From Candidatus Delongbacteria bacterium (GTDB taxonomy: Bacteria; UBA4055), in NCBI GenBank assembly GCA_003477045.1, contig DMTS01000111.1, positions 1-12,604 of the forward strand: a stretch of DNA of 12,604 nt. Reading direction: 5' to 3'. The notes below the pieces were generated by a model. The model was not told the origin of the DNA. It saw only the letters and a list, made by a program, of their open reading frames with translations, and made no database searches. The position numbers and the translations under genes were made by a program. Shown in pieces: positions 1-7,488 of the stretch. Each line of letters opens with the position of its first letter. The stretch's first letter is position 1.

Positions 1-2324
1 ACGGTCTGCAGCACTACTGTCCATGCGCTTGTATATGCGCTTGAGCCGGTTGCGTTCGTTGCCTTTACTTTCCAGTAATAAGTACCCGCTGCAAGATTCG
101 TTGTCGGTGTATAAGTGCTCGCTGTAGGTGAATTTGTTATTGCAGGCGAGCTGAAATCTGAATTGTTGTCAACCATTATGGTATATGATGTCGCGCCTGA
201 AACATCGTTCCAGTCGAATGTAGGTGTAAGGTCTGTTGTTGAACTTGCGTTCGAAGGTGTCGCAAGTGTAGGTACGCCTGGAACTGTTGGTGTGCCGCCG
301 ACTGTGACCGTTGACTGTTCAGTTTCAAGATTGAAGCCGGATACCGTAAGAGTAACTGCATCACCTGACGCAAATCCGTGGCTTACAGTTACACTTCCGC
401 TTGAATTTGTTGTACCGGTGTAGTGAACTCCGCCTTTATATAATGTAACGATCGCGCCTGGAACAGCTGCTCCGCCGGTAGTGGAGGTAATTGTAGTCGT
501 ATAACTTCCGACATTGACCGTTGAACTTGAATTCGTGATCTGCTTAGGAGGATCTGTCCTTAACTGGAGTGATACATCGCCGAGGATCGTCCATGATTCC
601 TGAGTATCTTTAGTTGCAGCATCTGTCGGAGCTTCGGCTAGCATCAGGTTGGAAGCGTTGCAGCATATAGTTCCTACCGTCGTTCTCTGCTCGGTAACAT
701 TTGTTCCGTCGCCGGGCTGTGAAGAGTAATCGTATCCACCCTTTAATATATCGTTAAAATAATCCTGTCCTTTCATCGGCGGCAGCCACGGCTGGCTTAT
801 TGTTGAGAACCATCCTGCGACCGCTCCGCCTCCGCTTTTTCTTACCCATGTCTCGCCGAAACACGGACCGGAAGCGTATTCAATATTTCCTACAAGGCAG
901 GCTACGCTTAGAACAAAGGGGAGCATAGTGCCGTTAGTCAGAGCATTAACATCGGAATTATACAGATAGCCTCCGTATATCGACTGCCAGCAGTCATAAT
1001 TGCCGTGCCCTGCATAGTTTATCAGAGATCTTCCGTTGTTGACATACCCCAGTATAGTGGCTTTTGTTACGCTGTTGGCCTGATAAGCTTTATCTACGGA
1101 TGCATAAGTAAACGGAAGCAGTTTGTTTGCTATAATAATATCCATATGTGCGGAATCGCCTTCTCCGTCATCTCCTGATCCGGCTCCTTCGTTAGATGCT
1201 ATTCCGATCCCTTTTTCATACCAGGCAGCTCCGAGTGTAGGAGTTTTCTCGTAAGCTATAGATTTATTTATCATTGTAGTAAGCTCTGCTTCAGAAGAAA
1301 CGGAAAATCTTCCTACAACAACGTCAATATACTGATCGGTACCGGCAGTACAACCGAGCATAGGGTCCTGAGCTCCGGTAGTTGATGTAACACTGTTGAG
1401 CACCTGTGATTTGAGGTTCGGGAAATCCCCTACGATCTGGGCATACAGAATATTAGTATTGGCTGTGTAGGCATTTTTTATATCTTGAGTTACATACAGA
1501 TCAGTGCCGTTAGCTTTCTCCAGAAGATTTACTTTAAATCCTTTCTGTCTCTTCCAGTCGATCCAGGGCTGAAGCGCTGCCAGTCCGCCGTTCTGGGAAG
1601 TATATATGACAAGTATCTCTCCCTGGCTTCCGATCGAAAGAGCTTTTGTTTCATTATAATTAATGAATAAAGAGTTATACAACCCGTTCATTTCCGGCAC
1701 TACGCTTTCCGGCTTAACATACAGCGGGTTAACCGGATCAGAGTTGTTCTCGATAAGTTTTACTGTCATATTTTTATATAGACGGAGGATCCTTTCAGAA
1801 GCATTATACTGGTAAGGATAAATGATAACGTTCGTTCCTCTAACGTCTCTCATTATGAAAGGGTCGGTCATCTCGGATAATTTTCCGGGATACCATTCGT
1901 TTTTTACGGATTCTGAAGCTATCTTGTAAGGTATCAGATCGGGGTTCTGGTTTCTTGAAATTACTCCCCTGGAAGGTAAGAGAGGATAGTCAAGCGAAAT
2001 GTCCGTGTATTCGCCCGGAACAAGTTTCAAAGTAACATTCCTATCATCTTTCAATTGAACCGCAACCGCATGATAGGGTAATTCTGCAAACCCTTCTTCG
2101 CTAGTAAAAACACTGCCTGCACCGTTTATGGCTGTAAACATAATGCCGTTTTTCTCGACATTTGAAACATAAAAATCTCCTGCCGTGAAATCAAGCTCTA
2201 TCCCGGCTGAGTTCAGCTTTTGATAGTCAACTTTAAAACCTCTTCCTTCAGCAGTTACAAAAGAACTGCCCGATGCGGATAACGAAAGTACCATTGCGGT
2301 TAATGCAATAAAAAATCCCTTCAT
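1..2324 (-). CDS. Gingipain-like C25 cysteine peptidase (C-terminus beyond left edge)
   Basis: This is a predicted secreted endopeptidase of family C25. The 774 visible residues are: a signal peptide at about 1-19 (MKGFF then a hydrophobic stretch); a propeptide-like beta-rich region to about 225; the catalytic domain at about 230-590; a gingipain-type Ig-like domain at about 594-678; and an Fn3-like domain from about 684 that is still open at base 1. The catalytic pair is clear: H440 in INYAGHGN and C476 in LSVACLVGN. Downstream, GPCFGETW and STISQPW...MKGQDYFNDIL match RgpB (PCFAEA, STINQSW, MRGQDEMNEIL) closely enough that this is the most gingipain-like protein of the four. The start at 2324 has GGGAGGGG four bases upstream and leads directly into the signal peptide. 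It has its own promoter at 2443-2471. Cleavage specificity cannot be read from the sequence. The distal domains and any anchoring signal lie outside the window. Confidence 0.92.
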   Translation of the reverse strand, partial: MKGFFIALTAMVLSLSASGSSFVTAEGRGFKVDYQKLNSAGIELDFTAGDFYVSNVEKNGIMFTAINGAGSVFTSEEGFAELPYHAVAVQLKDDRNVTLKLVPGEYTDISLDYPLLPSRGVISRNQNPDLIPYKIASESVKNEWYPGKLSEMTDPFIMRDVRGTNVIIYPYQYNASERILRLYKNMTVKLIENNSDPVNPLYVKPESVVPEMNGLYNSLFINYNETKALSIGSQGEILVIYTSQNGGLAALQPWIDWKRQKGFKVNLLEKANGTDLYVTQDIKNAYTANTNILYAQIVGDFPNLKSQVLNSVTSTTGAQDPMLGCTAGTDQYIDVVVGRFSVSSEAELTTMINKSIAYEKTPTLGAAWYEKGIGIASNEGAGSGDDGEGDSAHMDIIIANKLLPFTYASVDKAYQANSVTKATILGYVNNGRSLINYAGHGNYDCWQSIYGGYLYNSDVNALTNGTMLPFVLSVACLVGNIEYASGPCFGETWVRKSGGGAVAGWFSTISQPWLPPMKGQDYFNDILKGGYDYSSQPGDGTNVTEQRTTVGTICCNASNLMLAEAPTDAATKDTQESWTILGDVSLQLRTDPPKQITNSSSTVNVGSYTTTITSTTGGAAVPGAIVTLYKGGVHYTGTTNSSGSVTVSHGFASGDAVTLTVSGFNLETEQSTVTVGGTPTVPGVPTLATPSNASSTTDLTPTFDWNDVSGATSYTIMVDNNSDFSSPAITNSPTASTYTPTTNLAAGTYYWKVKATNATGSSAYTSAWTVVLQT

Positions 2325-2353
2325 GAGACCCCTCCCAAGGTTTTCATTAAATT

Positions 2354-2374
2354 AAAAGTATTTCAATTACTTTT
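2354..2374 (-). promoter_or_regulatory. AT-rich stem-loop in the leader of the left-hand C25 gene
   Basis: AAAAGTA (2354-2360) and TACTTTT (2368-2374) form a perfect 7-bp inverted repeat with a 7-base loop, ending 18 bases before the GGGAGGGG ribosome binding site. In RNA the stem would be weak because it is nearly all A-U. A mild mRNA-stability or translation element is possible but unproven. Confidence 0.3.
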
Positions 2375-2397
2375 ACGTATTTAGACCGTTACTTTTT

Positions 2398-2436
2398 GCT
2401 TTGATGAAAAACTTTCAGCTTTGATGTAATAACTTG
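2398..2436. repeat. Imperfect tandem repeat in the leader of the left-hand C25 gene
   Basis: GCTTTGATG occurs at 2398-2406 and again at 2418-2426, a period of 20 bases, with partly conserved A-rich sequence ending ACTT after each copy. The pair lies between the predicted transcription start and the start codon. A 20-base period is close to two helical turns, which would suit a DNA-binding regulator, but two copies are weak evidence. Confidence 0.35.
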
Positions 2437-2442
2437 GTGTTC

Positions 2443-2471
2443 ATATTACTACATAATTCGCTGTTTGTCAA
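2443..2471 (-). promoter_or_regulatory. Promoter of the left-hand C25 gene (TTGACA, 17 bp, TAATAT)
   Basis: On the minus strand TTGACA occupies 2471-2466 and TAATAT 2448-2443, exactly 17 bases apart. Transcription would start near 2436, giving a leader of about 112 bases, the longest in this window. The -35 box sits inside an inverted repeat (2460-2475). The 182-base gap 2325-2506 holds this promoter and a repeat-containing leader but no gene. Confidence 0.78.
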
Positions 2472-2475
2472 CAGC
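2460..2475. repeat. Inverted repeat overlapping the -35 box of the left-hand C25 gene
   Basis: GCTGTT (2460-2465) and AACAGC (2470-2475) form a perfect 6-bp inverted repeat with a 4-base spacer. The TTGACA box (2466-2471) covers the spacer and part of one arm. It could be an operator. It is a poor terminator for the preceding C10 gene because no T tract follows on the minus strand. Inverted repeats this short arise by chance. Confidence 0.4.
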
Positions 2476-2506
2476 AAAATAAATTAAATAAAATGAAAAG
2501 TTCTAC

Positions 2507-5500
2507 TTATTTATTTTTCCTGTCACTCTGTATAATTTCAATTGTTTTCGATGCAGTTCCCTTCGATACGTTAGTTGATTTAATATAAAAGAACTGCTTT
2601 GATACTGTAGGTATATAGGTATATTCGCTCGAAGTCACAGTATCGAGGAAAAGGAAAGTTCCGTAAGGTGCATCATTCGAATAGATGTTATATTCTGATG
2701 CGTAAACAGAGTCGTCCCAATCGATCCTTATATTACCGTTATCAATGGAAGTGGTAATATTCAGCGGCGAATCCGGATCATGAGCTATATCTATAGAATA
2801 TTTATTTGAAGCGGCCGATTCACCTTCGGGGCTTGTGTAAATCGCAGTTACGAAGTATGTATTACTGTTCAGAGGAAGTGTATCTGTATAAGCTTTTATT
2901 GTTCCGGTAACCGTAGCGTATCTGACATCGTTCCTCCATATCTGATACTGATTCAGGCCTTTAGCTGAAGCTGATTCGAGTTTTCTTAACCCGAAATGTT
3001 CTCTATGTTGAAAACCCGTTAGAGATTTAATATTTCGTTTGGAAATGTCGGTTTTGTTTTTTAAAGGAGTAAACGGAACCGGATCCATTTTTACCAAGCT
3101 TGATTTTTTGGTGATCACAGGTTCGTCGTTCCATCCCCAGCATAAGATCGACCAGTCTTCGTATGCGTAAGGAGGATTGTATGTAAGAGCATACCATCCG
3201 GCCGGATATGTCCCTCCATTACCCGTCCAGTAGCAGACTGAATTCCACTGATCCGGGTCAATTCCTTCTTTATGAACGTATGAGAGTATGTTGGGAGTTC
3301 CTGTAGCTGGAGACTGCGGCTGAACTTCCACGAACCACGGTTCATTGAATGTGTAGGTCTGAGGCAGCGTGTAATCCACCCATGTGCCGTCTTCGATAGC
3401 GGTTAGATTTGCGGAAGTGTGCAGATAGGAAGCTGTATCTCCGTCACCTGTTCCGATAGCGATCTTGAACTGAGAGCTTACCCAGTCTTCGATACCTGCG
3501 TCTTCAAAGAACGCTGCTGAAAGTTGTGAAATATATACCGGATAAGCCATGCCGAAGTCTTCGGCTGTATAATACGTCCTGGCTTTTGTGATCGAGCCTG
3601 CATCGAATGAACTGTAAGACAGATAGCTCCATGCGTCGTCATCCCACACATATCCGAACCAGTGGGGAGCGAAATGACCGGGAGAGTACCAGGTAAGGTC
3701 GCAGTCATCGTTTACAGCGTCATAAGTTCCGTCAAGAAAATAAGGCTCGGGATTTGCGTCGATCCATGCGTATGAAGGATTGGAAGCTATGGAATAATTA
3801 TAACCGGTATAACCTGCCCTGACATAATAGCTGTTAAGACCGTCGTCGAATCCTGTAGATTCGTAAGTCTGAGATAAACCCGTGCATGGCACCGTAGCTT
3901 CGATATAACCGTTATTATAGATCTGATAAGATGACGGCTGATCTCCTGAAGGATAAGTGTCTGCACCTAGTACAATATTATCGAAAGAGCAAATATCTCC
4001 GCCTCCTAAACTTTTCTTATAGAATCCGAGTCTGAAGGTTCCAGTCCATGAAGTCAAATCTATAGTGTATTTTTGCCAAGCCTGGTCTGTTGATGGCTGG
4101 TAATCCGCCAGAAGCTTGAACTCTGCCGAGGTCGGTGTTGAGTCGTCCTGAGGCCCCGTATATAAAAATACACCCTGCTGCGTACCGGAATACATCAGCG
4201 CATAAAAGCTCAGTTCGGCCGTACTACCGGTTAAAGTAAAGCTGTTGTTCGTGATGAGGTATTCCCATGTATAAGTGTCTCCATCACCGTTCGCTCCACA
4301 GCTGTAGTTACCCTGAAATACATATTCCGGGTAGGTCGCTACAGGAATTGTTACCCATCCGAGGTCTCCTGTGGGTATTGTCGTCCATGAAGTAGGAGGG
4401 TTCGAGCTTCCGCATCTCTGCCACCATGCCGCAGGAACAGACATTCCGGCTGCATCCTCAAAATCATCTTCAACAATGACCGTACCTACAAAAGGCTTTG
4501 ACCACGATAGGTCGATCTTAGTTCGGCAGTTTAAATATGATGTAGCTGTAAGGTTTAGCGGGCACGGATAACTTGCGTTCTGGGTAACAGATGCAGTATA
4601 TGTTTGTGACGGAAGCGATCTTCCGTCAGGTTTCTGATATACCGCTTTGACAGTATAATTGAAAGTTCCTTCGTACAGAGCATGATCTATCCATGTTGTA
4701 ACACCCGTTCCGCCCATCTGATGCAGTAATAACCCGTCTCTATATACTTCGTAGTCATATAGGCCTGCCATAGGATCTACAACCGGAGGAGATGTCCAGT
4801 TGATCGTAACATCCCCGTTTGTTACGCTCCCCGTACAGGATGAGGGCGCAGGCATCTGAGCAAGAAGTCCATCGACATAAAGTCCTGTTATCGATTCCTG
4901 TGCTATGGAAAAATCAGATATATCAGGAGAAAGATCGTTAATCCTGTACCATCCGTCGTAGCTTCCTCCCCATCCCCAGTTGAGATAGTACCAGTAGCCT
5001 CCCGCTGAAAGATTATAATAGCCGCTGATCACAAAGGAGTGACCGTCTGTACCTGATCCGCCCCACTGTATCGGTCTGTTATTGTCGATATCTGATTTTA
5101 TAGTCGAAGAAAAATAAGAAGAATCGGTGATAGTTCCGTGATAGGTATAAGTCGCTGCCGTGCTGAATCCCCAATAGTTCTCATAAGCGTATAGCGCATC
5201 ATCGAGATAAGCTCCAGAAGCGTCGGAATTAAAGTCAGTCCATGCCGAAACCGCGCAGTGATATGAAATTTTTGCTATTTCAGCTTTTTTTGCTTCCGTA
5301 TCGAACTCTGATCCGTAGTCGCAGTCCTTTATCAGTTCGTAATCATAGAACTGGGATGCAAAATTTACGCTGTGGGGTCCTGTTATATCGCCCCAGCTGT
5401 CTGTATATGAGTAAGATCCAAATCCTGCTGACGGACCTCTGTGAAAGTACATTATCTGGCTCATTGCGGTTGCCACACACCCTACTGGGCTGCTCGACGG

Positions 5501-6004
5501 GCAGTTCATGTTGAACGGATATCCCTGATGCCATCTTGATGTTATTATGTTATCAATGTCTTTGGAATCTTTCGGTTTCTTTGAAAAAGTCAGATATTCG
5601 ATATCTTTCCACTCCTTCTGCTTTCCGGGTCTTATCACTTTCTTTTCCCTGATAGAGTGAACGATCTGTTTGTCGTAAAAGCTGAACCTCTTAACAAACG
5701 GATTTTGCTGATTGTTTATATCCTCATCTTCGATACTGCCTTCGAAAGAGAATCCGAGTATAGGGGTCACATTGTCGTCTGCCGCTACTATAACAAAACC
5801 TTTCGTGAACTGAAAGACATACCATGTCGGCTGCCCCAGATATTCTTTTGTGAGAGTTTTCTTTATTACGCTGCCTTCCGGAACTGAAGCTTTATCGTAA
5901 TTGTAATAATAGTTCTCAGCCACTTTCCTTGCCCTATCGCCGGAAACTACAGACGCTGAAAGGTAAAAAGCTAAAATTAGAGTTAGCATCAGTGATCTTT
6001 TCAT
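2507..6004 (-). CDS. Streptopain-like C10 cysteine peptidase with Fn3 and cleaved-adhesin-like domains
   Basis: This is a predicted secreted papain-fold peptidase of family C10 (SpeB, PrtT, interpain relatives), 1165 residues long. A signal peptide covers about 1-22. The Spi inhibitory propeptide covers about 23-140 and includes VIVAADDNVTPILGFS. The catalytic domain covers about 150-376, with C176 in PVGCVATAMSQIMYFH, H322 in DGHSFVISGYY and the NWGWGG motif at 342-347. An Fn3-like domain at about 383-475 follows. A second Fn3-like domain begins at 480, is interrupted by a cleaved-adhesin-like beta-sandwich (about 512-682, DDFEDA to SFDNIVLG) and resumes at about 690-750. A third starts near 752, is interrupted by an insert of about 240 residues and resumes at YQIW (1020). 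A final Fn3-like domain covers 1078-1158. The catalytic residues look intact, so the precursor is probably a zymogen matured by proteolysis. The start at 6004 has GGGGAGGG at 6011-6018 and a promoter at 6054-6082. No sorting tail, LPXTG motif or membrane anchor is visible. Confidence 0.94.
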   Translation of the reverse strand: MKRSLMLTLILAFYLSASVVSGDRARKVAENYYYNYDKASVPEGSVIKKTLTKEYLGQPTWYVFQFTKGFVIVAADDNVTPILGFSFEGSIEDEDINNQQNPFVKRFSFYDKQIVHSIREKKVIRPGKQKEWKDIEYLTFSKKPKDSKDIDNIITSRWHQGYPFNMNCPSSSPVGCVATAMSQIMYFHRGPSAGFGSYSYTDSWGDITGPHSVNFASQFYDYELIKDCDYGSEFDTEAKKAEIAKISYHCAVSAWTDFNSDASGAYLDDALYAYENYWGFSTAATYTYHGTITDSSYFSSTIKSDIDNNRPIQWGGSGTDGHSFVISGYYNLSAGGYWYYLNWGWGGSYDGWYRINDLSPDISDFSIAQESITGLYVDGLLAQMPAPSSCTGSVTNGDVTINWTSPPVVDPMAGLYDYEVYRDGLLLHQMGGTGVTTWIDHALYEGTFNYTVKAVYQKPDGRSLPSQTYTASVTQNASYPCPLNLTATSYLNCRTKIDLSWSKPFVGTVIVEDDFEDAAGMSVPAAWWQRCGSSNPPTSWTTIPTGDLGWVTIPVATYPEYVFQGNYSCGANGDGDTYTWEYLITNNSFTLTGSTAELSFYALMYSGTQQGVFLYTGPQDDSTPTSAEFKLLADYQPSTDQAWQKYTIDLTSWTGTFRLGFYKKSLGGGDICSFDNIVLGADTYPSGDQPSSYQIYNNGYIEATVPCTGLSQTYESTGFDDGLNSYYVRAGYTGYNYSIASNPSYAWIDANPEPYFLDGTYDAVNDDCDLTWYSPGHFAPHWFGYVWDDDAWSYLSYSSFDAGSITKARTYYTAEDFGMAYPVYISQLSAAFFEDAGIEDWVSSQFKIAIGTGDGDTASYLHTSANLTAIEDGTWVDYTLPQTYTFNEPWFVEVQPQSPATGTPNILSYVHKEGIDPDQWNSVCYWTGNGGTYPAGWYALTYNPPYAYEDWSILCWGWNDEPVITKKSSLVKMDPVPFTPLKNKTDISKRNIKSLTGFQHREHFGLRKLESASAKGLNQYQIWRNDVRYATVTGTIKAYTDTLPLNSNTYFVTAIYTSPEGESAASNKYSIDIAHDPDSPLNITTSIDNGNIRIDWDDSVYASEYNIYSNDAPYGTFLFLDTVTSSEYTYIPTVSKQFFYIKSTNVSKGTASKTIEIIQSDRKNK
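3959..4471 (-). other. Cleaved-adhesin-like domain inside the C10 protein
   Basis: Residues about 512-682 start with DDFEDAAGMSVPAAWW and end with ICSFDNIVLG, the usual opening and closing of cleaved-adhesin domains found in gingipains and hemagglutinins. The core strands AELSFYALMY and WQKYTIDLTSWTGTFRLGFY fit the fold. It lies within an Fn3-like domain, between LSWSKP and SSYQIYNNG. Confidence 0.7.
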
Positions 6005-6053
6005 ACAAAACCCTCCCCATTTTTAATAACGGTCAGATTAAATCATAATATCA

Positions 6054-6082
6054 ATATTATAACTAATAATTTGATTTGTCAA
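6054..6082 (-). promoter_or_regulatory. Promoter of the C10 peptidase gene (TTGACA, 17 bp, TAATAT)
   Basis: On the minus strand TTGACA occupies 6082-6077 and TAATAT 6059-6054, exactly 17 bases apart in AT-rich DNA. Start of transcription is predicted near 6047, giving a leader of about 43 bases with GGGGAGGG six bases before the ATG. This is the strongest consensus match of the three promoters. The rest of the 161-base gap 6005-6165 holds the preceding gene's terminator. Confidence 0.8.
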
Positions 6083-6125
6083 TTGAATTATTAAGACAAA
6101 TAATGTGAATTCCTATAAAATAAAA

Positions 6126-6146
6126 GAACCGGCAGCAAGCCGGTTC
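6126..6146 (-). terminator. Rho-independent terminator of the middle C25 gene
   Basis: A perfect 8-bp inverted repeat (GAACCGGC at 6126-6133 and GCCGGTTC at 6139-6146) has a 5-base loop, about 20 bases past the stop. On the minus strand it runs into TTTTATTTTATAGG. The plus strand also has a T run (6148-6153), so the hairpin could act in both directions, although no plus-strand gene is present. Confidence 0.87.
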
Positions 6147-6165
6147 CTTTTTTAAATATCACATT

Positions 6166-7488
6166 TTATTTCGTAGCGTTCTTTGCTACAATGTACCAAA
6201 ATTTTTTGGCTTCTGTAAAGGTCGTTGTGTATTGGTTCGTCGCGACATTCGATACAAAAGTAAATGTTCCGTAGGGTTCTGCGGATGAATAGACATCATA
6301 GCTGGTTGCGTCTGCTGCTACTGCCCAGTCTATAACAAGATTCGCTCCCGAAACGGTAGTTGTTACATTTGATGGTGTGCCGGGAATAAGCGTAGTATTA
6401 GATACAGTGAACTGAACAGGAAGCACTTTGCTCGGCTCGTCAGGATCGTCCGAAGCGATCGTAACATTCGCATTGTATATTCCTACAACAAGTCCGGCTG
6501 CGCTGCACGTATAATTTATTGCATTAGTTCCGCCGGATGCAACAGTTCCCGCTGTCGGACTGCTGATCGTCAGCCATGAGTAAGGCAAAGCATCTGAACT
6601 TACGGTGATATTATCAACTTTCCACGAAGAAGTTGTAGGACCGGCTTTTGTGTTGACACCTGTGAATCTCAGCTGCGAATTTGCTGCGGCAGCGGGCAGA
6701 GCGATCCGCTGATGATCTGTCACCGCAAGAGTATTATTGTAATATACCTGTACCCAGGCGGTACCGTTATAATACTCAACTTTTCTTGAAGAACCGCTTA
6801 CGAAAGTACAAGTCTGATCGAAGTCAAGATACAACCCGCCCCCTAAAGATGAGCTGAACGCAGCCGATGTCATAATGCCCGTACCCTGAGCCGTCAATGC
6901 AGCACAGGTAGTAGTACCGTTCCATGTTCCGCCTGTTCCTGTAGCCCAGCTGACCGCACCGCTGTTGGTATAGATCAATCCTGACTGAAAGTCATTAGAA
7001 TGATAGGTAGTACCCGGTATCTGAAATCCCGTATAGGATTTGCTCATGGCTGAATAATTAAGGCCTGCGGTACCAGTATTCCCTATGTTAAAAGAAGACA
7101 GCACGCTCGCTTCAGGCGCAGCCGAAGAGGACGCAAGCGCAGGCAGAGTAATATTCGGATAAGCGCCGAATCCTGAAACTGCGACATAGGAAGTAACATG
7201 GTTTGTATCTGTTGATGTTATCGTGATATTTCCGTTGTAACTTATCTCGGCTGTAGGAGCGAATATCAGATCGAATACTCTGCTTGTACTTGGCGGTATA
7301 ACATAATGCAATGTGTTTTTCAAATCTTTAGCCGCAAGTTCAACTGAATATGCCGTGATCGTTGTTATATCTCCGATAAGATATTCAGTAGCATGTGAGT
7401 TCGTTATCGTGAACTGCTGAGTTGAGCTTCCTCCGACTGTAACACCGCCAAAAGGTATATTTGAACTGCTTATAGCCCAGTCTCCTCC
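6166..7488 (-). repeat. Paralogous tail module, copy in the middle C25 gene
   Basis: These are residues 725-1164, with the same domain order as 9848-11107. Shared landmarks are VGGSSTQQFTITNSH, GDITTITAYSV, NTGTAGLNYS, KVEYYNGTAWVQVYY, PYSWLT and SDDPDE. The catalytic heads in front of the two copies are much less alike than the tails, which suggests shuffling of the tail, or stronger constraint on it. Confidence 0.85.

Noticed and set aside
115..423. Plus-strand open frame of 102 codons
   Set aside because: It is antisense to the well-supported C25 frame (Ig-like and Fn3-like domains), has no ribosome binding site, and its protein is the biased product of a beta-domain coding strand read backwards.
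2460..2475. Terminator for the C10 gene
   Set aside because: The hairpin is only 6 bp and no T tract follows it on the minus strand, so it does not meet the pattern of the two clear terminators here.
5242..5514. Plus-strand open frame of 90 codons opposite the C10 catalytic domain
   Set aside because: The minus-strand frame encodes the catalytic Cys motif here. The plus-strand product resembles no known protein and lacks a start signal.
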